64,000 bases of DNA from Taxillus chinensis (lineage: Eukaryota; Streptophyta; Magnoliopsida; Santalales; Loranthaceae), in assembly GCA_023512835.1 (NCBI GenBank), contig CM042087.1, positions 42,526,017 through 42,590,016 of the forward strand, in the 5' to 3' direction. The position numbers were made by a program, and so were the translations under genes. Of this stretch, positions 1-12,039 are shown piece after piece; the first letter of the stretch is position 1, and the number at the start of each line of letters is the position of its first letter. Under the pieces are notes generated by a model that saw only the letters and a list, made by a program, of their open reading frames with translations, had not been told where the DNA came from and made no database searches.

Positions 1-3000
1 GCCTCGCCGTTCCCGCCATAAGGAGGCTCACCCTCTGGGATCTCCCGCTCTGGAAGTGGGAGGCGATGCTCCTGGCTCTCATCTGCGGCCGTCTGCTCTC
101 GGGCTGGGGGATCCGGGTCGCCGTTTTCTTCATCGAGCGCAACTTCCTCCTCCGGAAGCGGGTCTTGTACTTCGTGTACGGACTGAAGAAGGCTGTCCAG
201 GACTGCCTCTGGCTGGGCCTCGTGCTGCTCGCCTGGAACACCCTCTTCGACGACAGGGTTGAGGAGGAAACCCGGAGCAGGGTCTTGCCTTTTGTCACCA
301 AGGTTCTAGTGTGTTGTCTGGTGACTACCGTCATATGGCTCCTCAAGACCCTCGGGGTTAAGGTCCTTGCCCTGTCCTTCCATGTCGCTACTTTCTTTGA
401 TCGGATTCAGGAGTCCCTGTTTAATCAGTATGTGATCGAGACGCTGTCGATGCCACCGGTTTTGGGGTTAGGACACGAGTGTCGGAGCTTCAGCCTCCCA
501 GTTCCAGAGGAGGAGGAGAAGGGCGGTTATGGTGCTAAGGAAAGGGCGACCATTGGGTCAGCCGAGCTCAGGGCAGGTTCTCCTTGCCCGACCAGAAGTG
601 GTGGGGTGGACAAAAGCCCCAAGGTTGGGAAGAGTCCCAGGTTCTTCGTGGATTCTAATGACCCGGACGAGGAAATCACCATTGACCACCTGCATAAGCT
701 CAACCAGAATAATATATCGGCTTGGAATATGAAGCGGTTGATGAACATTGTTCGCCATGGGACCCTGTACACGCTCGATGAGCGCATATTTAATTCGCAG
801 CAGTCGCATGTCAGGGATGACTCGTCCTTAGAGATCAGAACCGAATGTCAGGCCAGAAAGGCCGCCAAGAAGATATTCCAAAATGTTGCTAAGTTGGGCT
901 CCCAGTGAGTTGTCTTGTTTTCTAGCCTACATCTTTGTATTGTATTGTTTTGTATTGTGTTACTAGGGGCATTTCTCTTTTGAGTCTTACTGACATCACC
1001 ATTCTAGACTAATCGCTCGGTTTGTGCCCCATTTGGCGTTTGAACAAGTACACACAGATAGGATGAACAAGCTCCTTGTTTTGAACCATTTAGTTTTTTA
1101 CACATGATTTGAAGGAAGCCCACAAGCATCTAACTTAGATATCTGATTTCTTTGATTGAACTTGCACTCACAGTCTTGTATTTGTGTAGTAAGGCTTCTG
1201 AAGTCTTAAGTTTAAACCTTTTTGCGGAACTTTTTTTAACGGTTGCATTTAGCTTAGTAGTTTGTTTTTTCTTTAAAAGATACATCTACCTAGAGGACCT
1301 GATGTGCTTCATGAGAGAAGATGAAGCTTTGAAGACCATGCGTCTCTTTGAAGGAGTCACTGAAGCCAAGGGAATCAGCAAAGCATCCCTCAAGAATTGG
1401 ATGGTGAATGAAAATTTTGTCTTCTAGTTCTTTTGTATTTTGGTTGTGTAATGCCAAGTATAATATTTTAGTAAGAATAAAATTTTTTGATCGAATAAGT
1501 TAATCGGATATTGGTATGAAAAAATAAATTATCATTTACAGTTCACATGTTGACATGTGGCTCCCAATCCGATTAACTTATCTGATGAAAAATCTGAACT
1601 CTTTTAATAATATGTCCACGTTTTTGCCAAAGTAATGATAGTGTAATGTCAATAGTTCTCTAATAAATTTGCAGTCAGTTACCTATTTATTATATGTTTA
1701 TTTTTTTCTTATTCAAACAAGGTTGATGCATTCAGAGAAAGAAGGGCACTTGCATTGTCTCTCAATGATACACATACAGCAGTTGATGAGCTCCATCACA
1801 TGTTGAGTGTCCTTGTAGCTATCATCATCATGGTAGTGTGGCTTCTTATTCTTGAAGTTAAAATCAAACAGTTCTTTGTCTTTGTCAGTTCCCAGTTACT
1901 TCTGATGAAGTTCGTCTTTGGGAATATGTGCAAGACAGTATTCGAAGCTATCATCTTCATATTTGTAATACACCCATTTGATGTGGGTGATCGTTGTGAA
2001 GTGGAAGGAGTTCAGGTAAAACATCTTACTATGGGTCTATATCATATTTCATTGCTATGTGTGTAGAGGGACAACTTTCTGTTGGAGTGTTTCTGATTTG
2101 TACTTTTGTTCATGTAATGTCTCAGATGGTAGTTGAAGAGATGAATATATTAACTACTGTGTTTCTAAGATATGATAACCAAAAGATCATATATCCAAAT
2201 AGTTATCTGTCCACTGTGCCCATCAGTAATTATTATCGCAGTCCAGATATGGGGGATTCCGTTGAATTCTCTGTCCACATTGCTACTCCATTTGAGAAGA
2301 TTTCCAGCATGAAAGAAAGAATCAAAAGGTAGATATGGAATTGCTTTTCTTTCCCTCCTGCAAGTATTTTATGTGCCCTACTACTTTCAAAGGATTAGTG
2401 CAACTTTTCTTATATAAATAAACTTTCATTGGGTAGTGTATATATGGAAAAATATGAAAATGTGATATAGGGATTTCAGCTGTTTGCTGGTTCTGTGGTT
2501 GTTTATGAGTTAGTCTAAATCACTCTTAACTATTAACTATTATTCTAATAGCCCTCTTGCTTTTCAATGTATCAAGTTGCATTAATCATCAATGATATTG
2601 GATTCTGCCCGCCTACGCTGAATCATGCTCGTTATACTCTGCCAATCAATGTCATACTTGTATGCGTGTTCTGAAATTTTTATAGGCTGGGTTAATCTTA
2701 ACTGATTTGATATGGGAGTATTTAGAGGTTGTTTGGGGGAGTTCTTTTTTGTTGAAAATGACAAACACTCTCCATATCACCTGTAACCTGCTGAGCCTGG
2801 AAGTTCTGGACACAAGGCCTTTTTTTTTTTCTTTATTTAATGTTTTTTTGCTAAGATGCCAAAAATCTATTATCATTGATCAGTATGTTTTGCTGATATT
2901 TTATACTTATGTGGCTGCTTTAACGGCTTCAGGTACATTGAATGCAAAAGCGATCACTGGTGTCCTGACCCCATGATAATCATGAAGGATGTGAAGGAAT

Positions 3001-3230
3001 TTAACAGTATAAACATGGGAGTGTATCTCACACACAAAATGAACCATCAGAACATCTGGGAGAGGTGGACTAGGAGAGCCCTGCTAGTCGAGGAAATGGT
3101 AGGAGTGTTCAGGGAGCTTGACATAGAGTACCGCTTGCTACCCCTTGATGTGAACATCAGCAAATTTCCGGATTCTACGGATTCTACTACAGACAGGGTT
3201 CCTTCTAATTGGGAAGCTTCGAAGGCCTGA
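1..3230 (+). CDS. MSL10: MSL10-like mechanosensitive channel, copy 1 (5' partial)
   Basis: Plant MscS-like channel of the plasma-membrane MSL9/MSL10 type, which passes ions when membrane tension rises. Exons read as <3-904, 1280-1403, 1722-2015, 2126-2328 and 2933-3230, all with GT-AG borders and matching phases, giving 606 residues without the missing N-terminus. The first visible residues already lie next to a transmembrane helix (LWKWEAMLL), so the cytosolic N-tail and TM1 are outside the window. Visible are helices around WLGLVLLAW and VCCLVTTVIWLLKTL, a long charged cytosolic loop, then the MscS core in exon 3: a helix near VLVAIIIMVVWLLIL, the pore-lining segment and the signature HPFDVGDRCEVEGVQ. 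Exon 4 has EEMNILTTVFLRYDNQKIIYPNS and exon 5 the C-terminal beta part (YIECKSDHWCPDP). The frame is intact to the TGA at 3228. It is the upstream member of a tandem pair. MSL9 versus MSL10 cannot be separated here. Confidence 0.93.
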
Positions 3231-5061
3231 CGGCCACTGAAGGATGACACCTTTGAAACCTGATCCTGCAGCATTTGGATTGATCCTTGAGGAAAGTTTG
3301 ATTCAGGCTTGTTATGAGTCTTATGACACTCAGCTGAATTTGGACTGACACAGGAGAAATATTTGATGGAGGCCTATAATATGCCAACATGGTTATTGCC
3401 TCTCAGCTGAATTTGGGTTTTGAAAGGGGACATGGCGGAGTAAGCAAGTTTCCATATAGTCTGAGCGTCGGCTGTAGCTGGTTCAGGTCAAAAACTCGCC
3501 TGTCATTGTGCCCTTTCTTGGTTTCCACTTTCAATACGGCGGGGTTAGATGTATTGTTTTATTCTAGTATTGTAATACATTATGTACATTATTTGAAGTT
3601 TTCAGAATTCCACTAAAAAAAACTAAATATTATGGGAAAATGGAACCTATTCTGTCGAATTACTCGAATACGGTCCTAAAATGCTGTATCAGACATAAGT
3701 GGATGGATAGAACAGGTTCCTATAATGCTGAAACATATGTTTTTTTTTCTTCTTAAAATAACTAAATGTACTCCACTTAACCCTCTTTGTCTGGTACAGC
3801 ACCAGGCGCCTATTGTGTCTGTCAGGGCGCTAATAAACTATTTTAAACTCTTCTGCCCGGCACCATACCTGAATATTTTTTAGTTTTTATTTGTCGTTTT
3901 AAACATTTTAAGTAGGCCACGGCAAACAGGAGAATAGAGATAAACGAACATGAAGAGCGCAATCAGGCGAGTGACAGTAGCTGCTTTATTCTTTTACAGT
4001 AATCACGTGTGTTATATATTGCAATTGATGATGCCAAGTTGCAGACAATCAAAAGATTCAGACAACAATGGGAGAACTTGTACCAAATTTGGCTGCAAAA
4101 TAGACCCACGATTGAAGATCATATTTCTTGATGTATTTCGGTTGGTAATTGATTGCCCACCATAAGATTCAAATGGTCGTGGAATAACATTCTATTTGGT
4201 TTAGGTAAGCAATTTAATTGTAAAATTATATAAATGAGACATTTTGTTCGATTGAAAATCAAATAAAATTAGATAAATAATATAGATCAAAAATTAAATA
4301 AATTAATTTTGAAAAATTGAGCAAGAAAATAAAAAAAATTAATTTAGTAAAATAATATTCTAATTAGATGAACACTCTAATAAATTAATGAAAATATTCA
4401 TGTTTTAAATGAAAGTCCCATTTTTCATGGGTCCCAAGCACATAACTAGCCACGAAGAAAAAGAAAAAAAGGGAACCGAGGATGAGAAAATAGAGCCACA
4501 TTTTGTACTGCTTTTATTTAAAACCCTTTCAGTTAGCTCTCTTGTCCAAGCAGTGCAGGCGTGTTGTCACCTGCAGCCTGCAGGGTCATTCATTTTCATG
4601 ATTACAGTATCTACTCGTGTCGTTGTCCTTCTATTGAAAGAACATTAAATGATTATTAGTTTTTGGAAGTACCAATAATTTATGTTAGTGGCAAAAAAGA
4701 ACAAAATGGATTGCTACTTCTCTGTGGCAGATTCTGTCTGTTTGTGGTCATCTGCATCGGTAAGTTGTTGTCACCACTTTGCATGGATGCAAGCTCAAAT
4801 CACGATCCCAGAAATGTTCAAAGAAATGCTTTGGCAAAGTGTTTTTTTGATTGAAGTATTCCCTATGTCAAGTTGAACCTGATGCTCTATTGGAGTGGCA
4901 TAATGCTGTTCTTTCAGTGGAGTCCTCGAAAAAGTTCCTTCAGATTGGTGCCGTAATTGTGCTGATATAAGATCAGGAAGGAAATCAAAACTTGTTGTCG
5001 GGTCAAAATTGTCAAGCAGCCTGCTTGGTTGGGTCAGCTCAAGTACATTTTCTTAGTTGAG
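3231..5061. other. Intergenic region between the two MSL genes
   Basis: AT-rich spacer holding the 3' end of copy 1 and the promoter and 5' UTR of copy 2. Only short chance ORFs are present and none resembles a known protein. The part from about 4200 to 4400 is especially AT-rich. Confidence 0.6.
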
Positions 5062-6948
5062 ATGAGCAATACCAAAAATTGTAGGGGCAGAGAAGCAAGA
5101 CATTGGGTTTCTTTAGGGGAACCCAAACTTTCTTTTAATGAGAAAGCTTCAGCTGGCTCCCTTGGGCAGTCATGCGATGACTTCACGGTCCAAACTACCC
5201 ACCAAGTGTCATGTGAATCCAGCGGCTCTGCTCATCAAAATTCAAACTTGTGCAAGACCAGAAAGTCTAGGCTAGAGGATCCCCGGCAGGACGAACAAGG
5301 GGAGAGAGTGAAGTCGGCAATGATGAAGAAAGCCAACCTGGATCGGTATCGCGAAGGTATTCCAGATGAATATAAGCAAACGGACTTTTCAAAATTCACA
5401 TTGCTGCAGTGGACAGTTCTCGTTGTAGTAATGGCAACCTTGGCGTGCAGTCTCATAGTTCCTGTTCTGAAGAGGAAGATATTGTGGGGTCTCCACCTGT
5501 GGAAATGGGTAGTAATGATTCTGGTTCTGGTATGTGGCCATTTGGTCTCCACTTGGGGAACCCATTTTTTAATCTTCTTCATTGAGTCCTTCTTTCTCTC
5601 GCATGAAAGACTAGTGTACCTTACGTACGGGCTGAGAAAATCTGTTCAGAATTGGCTCTGGCTGGGTATGGTTTTAATATCCTGGGAAATTGATTTCAAT
5701 GAAAAAGTCGATGAGGAGACCAACAGTGAGGTCTCGGTGTTCGTGACCAAGGGCTTGTTGTGTCTTTTTGTGGGGAACTCGATATGGCTTCTGAAAACGC
5801 TCCTCCTCAAGGTCTTTGCACTCTCATTCCACATGAAATCCTACTTTGACAAAATGGATGACGCTTTTTTCAAGCAGAAAATGATCAGAAAGCTGCTGAT
5901 GAGGCCACCTCCATCAGATGAAACTACAGACTCAGAAGAGGCTGGGGATCCTAGGTGCAGACTAACTGTTCCTCCAATGAAGGGGTGGTGGACGGGGGCG
6001 AAAGGCATAAATAAAAAATGCCCAAACAAGGGAATGGCAACTGAAACTGAAACTGGGCATAATAAGTCAAATGCTTCTAAGCATGCTTCGCCTTGGCGTT
6101 TAAATGATATGGTAGATATCCTTCGGAACAAGGACCTGTGCATTCTGGATGAGTTGAAACTGGATTTGGATGAGGATATATTTATGCTAAAAATCCAACG
6201 CCAGGCAGAGGACGCAGCTAAGATGATATTCCAAAATGTATTCCAGACATCAGGCTCGCAGTAAGTTCGTTCTTCTCCTCCCTTTGTTTAATATGGCTCT
6301 TGGTTTTTGTGTTCTTTAAACAGATCTCTATTTATTTGTATTAGTTTTCTGGTTTTTGTTTTATGCGGTTTACATCTCAATAGCTTAACATCATCAGCAT
6401 GGAGACAGAATGTCAAGATCTGTTGAGGATTCTATTCTGTGATGTGCTATCAATTTAAATTTCCCTTAATATGAAATACTAATCATGTTGTTTGTTTGTG
6501 TGGAGTAGGGGAGCATCTAATTGTCCTGTAAAATGAACCTTTGATTAGACTTGGTTATACAATTTTTTTTCCGTTTCCATTTGATGTTCTCTCCAGAAAC
6601 TCGTCTAATTCTTCCTTTTCCATGAAAGATACATCAACAAAGAGGTTTTAATGCACTTCATGGATGAGAAAGAATGTTCAAGATTCATGGGCGACTTACA
6701 TGGAACCGCCAAAGAAATTGACCAGCTAACTTTTCAGAAATGGATGGTAAAGGATATCTTATGCTGCCATACACCTTTCTACTTCTCCTTGCTGCCTGTG
6801 CTATTGAGATTGGATATATACATATACCAGAACATGCATGCGGTTGTCAGTAATAGTAGCATGCTCTTTTGGACCACGCATTCTTCTAGTACAGAAAGGG
6901 ATGAAAACTAACTTTTTTGATTGAATCGATATTTATTTATTTATTTAT

Positions 6949-6994
<46 letters not shown>

Positions 6995-7954
6995 GTCCTT
7001 TATGAATTGAAAAATCTACTCCAGGAAATAATTACTTCACTCAGATTTCATTTGGGGTTTGGTTTTGACGCTGAGACTTTAGTGTTAGCATGTATTTGTT
7101 TTTTTGAGAATGAAACTAACTTCACCTTTTTTTTACCCTCTAGATTAATGCATTGAAAGAAAGGAAGGCACTTAGATCATCTTTGAAAGACACGGATACG
7201 GCTGTGGATGACCTTCACGTTTTGTTGAACATCCTCATAGCCATTGTTATTGTAATAATCTGGCTTTTTATAGTGAACGTTGAAGTCATCCATGTCCTTG
7301 TAGTTATCGGTTCCCAGCTTGTGTTTATGTCGTTTATCATTGGGAAGACCTGCAAGGCAGCATTCGATGGCATTGTTTTTTTATTTATCATGCACCCATA
7401 TGACGTGGGTGATCTTTGCGAAGTGGAAGGAGTCCAGGTAAAATCTTAATAATTTGCATCCACATTTTAGCACATATTTTACACCAGCATGCTGCGGTGT
7501 TATATATTATGTGGCCTTGGGTTTATTACTTGGCTTTCAGATGGTAGTTGAAGAGATGAACATATTGACAACTGTATTTTGGAAGTCTGATAACCAAAAC
7601 ATCATATATCCGAACTCTGAACTCGCCACGAAGCCCATCAGTAACTACCATCGTGGTCGTCGTCTCAACTCCAGCACAGAAGAACGCCACGGGGAAGCTG
7701 AACATGCTAATAAGGTGTCTACGTACCTTTTCTTGTTATCTTTTGGATATGTAGTTGAATTACTTACCAGGCAGTTATCCTTTCTGGTTGGGTTGCTGGA
7801 ATTGCAGGTATATCGAGAGCCCGACCGAACAGTACTTTCACCCTTTGTCGTGTATAATGACCAAGGATGTGGTGGAGGATGCGAAAAAACTGGCGGTGGC
7901 AGCGTGGGCGAGGCACATGAAGAAGCATCAGGAGATGTGGTAGAGATTGTCTAG
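5062..7954 (+). CDS. MSL10: MSL10-like mechanosensitive channel, copy 2, frameshifted C-terminus
   Basis: Second MscS-like channel of the tandem pair. The ATG at 5062 (MSNTKNCRG) is the first in frame; the open frame runs back to a TTG at 5029. Exons are 5062-6260, 6629-6746, 7144-7437, 7541-7714 and 7808-7954, with the same intron phases as copy 1 for the first three introns. Exon 3 has the same 294-nt length as in copy 1. The N-tail is about 113 residues, TM1 lies near 114-136, three more helices follow in exon 1, and the MscS core carries HPYDVGDLCEVEGVQ. Exon 4 is 174 nt instead of 203 nt, so the frame is lost after PISNYH. The present frame ends in an unrelated tail at 7954. The family-like tail (ARHMKKHQEMW, stop at 7941-7943) lies in the +1 frame, which stays open from within exon 4. 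It is therefore either a pseudogene, an altered channel or an assembly error. The formal product is 643 residues. Confidence 0.85.
6951..6991 (+). repeat. Poly-G run of 41 bases in MSL copy 2 intron 2
   Basis: Uninterrupted G tract counted from the sequence, preceded by (ATTT)n. It lies inside the intron between 6747 and 7143. Homopolymer length of this kind is uncertain in any assembly. Confidence 0.9.
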
Positions 7955-10224
7955 GACCAGGAGTGATCTTTTCTCTGTGAGGAAAATCAAGTTGTTCATT
8001 TGGTGGGTGTGCCCAGATTCTGAGGTCAAAGGACAAGCACCCATGATGATGATTCAGGCGTTAACCATATGCATTAAAACTCTATGTATTTTTTAGCAGG
8101 CCGATGATAATGGCATTAAAATAAGAGGCACAAGTTGGGTAAATGTCCCTGCCCTTTGGCTTTGTAGTAGTAGAAGCATGCTATGATGTAGTAGTAGAAG
8201 CACAAGTTGGGTAAAATATGACGCTATGAGGCACAAGTTGGGTAAAAGTCGTATGCATGTGTACTCATAAATAAGAGAACGAAAACTTTATCTATTTTGG
8301 AATTTTATATTTGGTTTTTCTTTTGAGAATAATGATTTTAAACTTTGGCCTTTGGTAATGAAGGGAGGGATTATCTCAAAAGGTAGTTATTTTGAAATGT
8401 AGTGTTAATAACATGGGCAGAGCAGGAGAGCCAAGAAGTGTAGAAATTGTGGTTGAAACAAATTTTTAAAATTTCCAAGGGGGTAAAGAAGTTTGCTTTT
8501 ATTTAGGTGAGATGTAAAACTTTTCAAAACTAATTTTCCCATTTCACCATGGTTAATAAGTTTTGTTTTTATAATAAAACCCGTCATTTTCAAAATATAT
8601 TATTTTAACATTGAAAAAATTACACGACCTATTTGATAAATTTACTTTAGACATACTTTTTGTTTTTAAAAATTTTTATGACAATAATTTCTTTTAATCA
8701 AATAAATTGCATTCGGTATCGTCTAGGTTTAATTGGATTACATATGACACCTTCTTGATTCAATAAAATGATTGGACAAAATTAAAATAAGGAAATACAA
8801 AAATTAAACTCATGTATTTTACATGACTTTTGAGAAATTTCTGATATTTAAGAAATTAAAAGAAAAATATACTATATTTACAAGTTTTAAATTAAAATAT
8901 TCAATTACACTCAAAAAAATTTATTAACCAATAATTCTCTCTTAATTTTTATCCCACTAGACTCACAAATTGTAATGGATAGATTTGAGCTTTGAGACAT
9001 GCTTATTTGTAGGCCTTCTATACTAAAAATTGCAATGGATTGAGTCGTTTGACCCAAATATGTAGAGTTCCACTCGAACCGATCCGTCCCAATGATTTAG
9101 ATAATTCAAGGCGGATCGGAATAAGGTTTTCATATCTCAATTTTAAACTGTCCAGTTAGAAGAACATTGGAAAAACAAGGCTATCATTCCTTTGTTTTCA
9201 TAATTCAAATCGTCCATTTCTCCGTCTATTTAGAAGTTGCTATTAGTTACCTTCAGCATGAGGTATCCATTCTAGTTGCATGGAGGTGTATTATGTGAGT
9301 TTTTGGTGAATTTCATTCGCTGATCCCACGATCGCGGCAGGAGCATGGTATTAGTTTGTCTTACCCATAGTGCGGTCATGTCATTTCAATGTGACTATTC
9401 GTTGGTGCTCCTCCTATGATGTATGCTTTATGGTTGTGTGTGGTCTCCACAATACAGTGGCATTCTCATAACATAGTTGAGCTGGTGGCTATGTTATCCT
9501 GTGTTCTACATCTCTCAAGTTTTATTATATCTGAATCGAATAAAAAAGGAATAGTCTTGTCATCTCTTTTTTTACCCTCCAAAAAGGACATTAGTTGAAT
9601 GCACACTAACACATCAAACTTCCACATACAATACACTCAATACCCCTATTAATAATATATTGAAATAGGACATTAAATTTGTTAGAATACTTAAAGTGCA
9701 TAACAAAATTCTATTTTCAATAAAATCTAATAAGTTGAATAATCTGAATTTTTTTTTCTATTTTTACTATGGAAAATGGTACCATTAAAATAATGGAAGA
9801 CACTTAATATAATTTATTTAAATAGATGATATAATTGTTATAATTGTTTTTAAAAAATGGCACTAAATAACATAATTTGTTAAACTATGAGAGTATCAGT
9901 TTTACTTTTATAAGTTTTCCTTTACAGTTCTTAATTGAAATTACCCCATCTTGTTTTAAATTAAATTTAAAAAAAATAAAGTAATAAAATAAAACCAGTG
10001 ATTTTTTTCTGGTTAAATTTATTGTAATGGAGAGTGAGAAAAATGCAAGTTTTATTTCATTATTTTATTGATATATAAATTTCAATTTAACAATTTATTT
10101 CTAATACCCAATCGGAGCGTTGCTGGCACGCCCCAACCGCGAGTTTTGTTTCTATGCGGACCTGCGCTGCCGCTGAGGCCTGAGAGACCGAGGGAGCTGA
10201 GAGTCTGCGAGAGAGAAGAGGGAG
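7955..10224. other. Intergenic region with short repeated motif
   Basis: Holds the 3' region of MSL copy 2 and the promoter of the U11/U12-25K gene. The 16-mer GCACAAGTTGGGTAAA occurs three times between about 8130 and 8245. The rest is AT-rich with no supportable gene. The GC-rich stretch from about 10110 to 10224 is the 5' UTR of the next gene. Confidence 0.6.
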
Positions 10225-11461
10225 ATGGAATTGGATGCGAGAAAGGGGGAGGAGAGTAGCGTCGACGTTGGAGGGTACAAAAGCGGCAACGCGAAGAGGG
10301 CGAAGCTGCGATCAACGTTGGCTGCTCTGCTCGAAGACCCCATCCTCGCCGACGTCCCCAAGAAACCGTCCTTGTCCGACGTCGACTCCCTCATCAACCT
10401 CGAACTTGGCAGCGCCATGCGCATCTCCGTCCTCAAACTAGACGCCACCTCCTTCGGTCTGTACCTCCTTTATCCCTCTTTTCTCGGTTGGCCATTTTAA
10501 CAAACACGTCGCGTGCAACTAACAAGTAACAATGAGCGATGTTGTCTATTCTTGTGGCTACTGATTGATTGATGTTGATATTGATTGATGGGTGGGTGTT
10601 TCCCCACTTTCATTTCTCCGTGAAGATGTCACATTGTTGAATTCTGCCAAGGTCAAGGATTTGACGGCCGCGGTCAGGAAGAAAATAGATGAGATGGAGC
10701 AATCCAAAATGGGTCACCGCCATATTTCTTGGTTCGTTTTTGCATTCCATTTTAGTTTCGGTGTGTACTTGTGCTTGAAATTTCAGGTTTCCGGGCAATA
10801 ATATAATGAAAACATTATACATGAAGCATTTGGGTCCACTTGATTAAAACCCTTGGGACCCGTAAAATATTTGATTGATGACCCATTGAAAATTTGCAAC
10901 TTTGATTTTTCTTCATCGAATTTCCTACTTTCCCCGACATTGAATTCGTGCTCGTCTAACTATTACGTTCTGAAATCTCTGTTGTAATATACAAGCTGAT
11001 CTCACCTGTAATGCCTTCTCCTAAATGGGCTTCTGTTGTTGGATTGTAGGAAACACGTCTGGGCAAATTTTTGTCTCTCATACCATAACCAGAAGCTCCT
11101 TGATGATGAATCTACACTTCAAGATTTCGGAATACGTAACAATTCTAAGGTTGTAGATTTGTCTTTGAATGTTTTAAGTCGTTTAAATTGGCAGTTGGAC
11201 TCTGATTTCAGGTGGTCTTACCTTATCTTCTAGACATGCATGAATTGATTTGGACCATGTTTTTAACTTTAATGGGGTGGGGATTGCCTACGAGTTTCAT
11301 GTTCTGATTATGTGCTCGGACCAATTAAGGTGACAATATGTTTGGCTGTGTAGGTGCATTTTGTTCCCAACATATTATCAAGGGGATCCAGGAGGCATTC
11401 CAAAAGGAGAAAACACCGATTCTTTCATGGCCTCAGCAAGAGTGCAATGTACAATCAATAG
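10225..11461 (+). CDS. SNRNP25: U11/U12 small nuclear ribonucleoprotein 25 kDa protein
   Basis: Subunit of the U11/U12 di-snRNP, the minor-spliceosome complex that recognises U12-type introns in the nucleus. Exons are 10225-10456, 10626-10731, 11050-11149 and 11354-11461, with GT-AG borders and phases 1, 2 and 0, giving 181 residues. The N-terminal part contains LAALLEDPILADVPKKPSLSD. The ubiquitin-like fold follows: DVTLLNSAKVKDLTAAVRKK, then GHRHISWKHVWANFC, then LLDDESTLQDFGIRNNSKVH, which is the recognisable family core. A basic tail rich in Arg and Lys ends the protein. The start ATG sits in a purine-rich context after a GC-rich leader and no upstream in-frame ATG was seen. The gene converges with the HMG-box gene that ends at 12040. 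Assignment rests on the WKHVWxxFC and DFGIRN core plus domain order; other ubiquitin-like proteins are less likely. Confidence 0.88.
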
Positions 11462-12039
11462 CTTTTCTCAACTCGCTGCTTGCTTGCTTGGTAGTGGTGG
11501 AAACATGTCCAAGGATCTTCCTCATCAGAGCAACCGTTGTTGTCAATGAGATCTTAGCTTCTTTCTTGTATGTATACCTGTATCAAAACCAATGCTAAAT
11601 GGCGAATGCAATCCTTTAACTGCTGCATACATAACTGGACTTAATAGAGTAATCTTCTGATAGACATGTAGGTGCACTGATGCAGTAACAACAATCAACT
11701 CTTTAGGTTGGGCTGAAAATGAAACCATTTCTGATGTTTCTGAAAGTTCATCTATTGAAAGAAATCTAGTAGTGTGCTATGGAGTACCATTATGTTATTG
11801 AGGGTGTTTTCGCCCTACAGAATCCGATTGTCTGAAATTTCAGAAACAGGCTATTCAACTAGGCAAGAAGTTTTTCAAGTTCCTTATATATATACTGCTG
11901 ACAAAGTCTACCAGAGTCTGCTAGCAGGAGTGCAAATTACAGGATGTTCAACCATGTAGTCTTTTATTATATAGGATTATATAGGATACATGGGAGCCCA
12001 GATCATTATGGTGCAACTCCTGGGACCTTTGCAGACTGC
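11462..12039. other. Convergent intergenic region
   Basis: Contains the 3' ends of two convergent genes. A short direct repeat (TTATATAGGAT twice near 11966-11988) is present. No gene is supported. Confidence 0.6.

Noticed and set aside
5235..6143. Long antisense ORFs under MSL copy 2 exon 1
   Set aside because: They are shadows of the coding exon, whose sense frame has clear family signatures.
7454..7540. N-terminal extension of the exon 4 frame (MHPHFSTYF...)
   Set aside because: This is intron sequence read in frame; the splice acceptor TTTCAG at 7540 matches copy 1.
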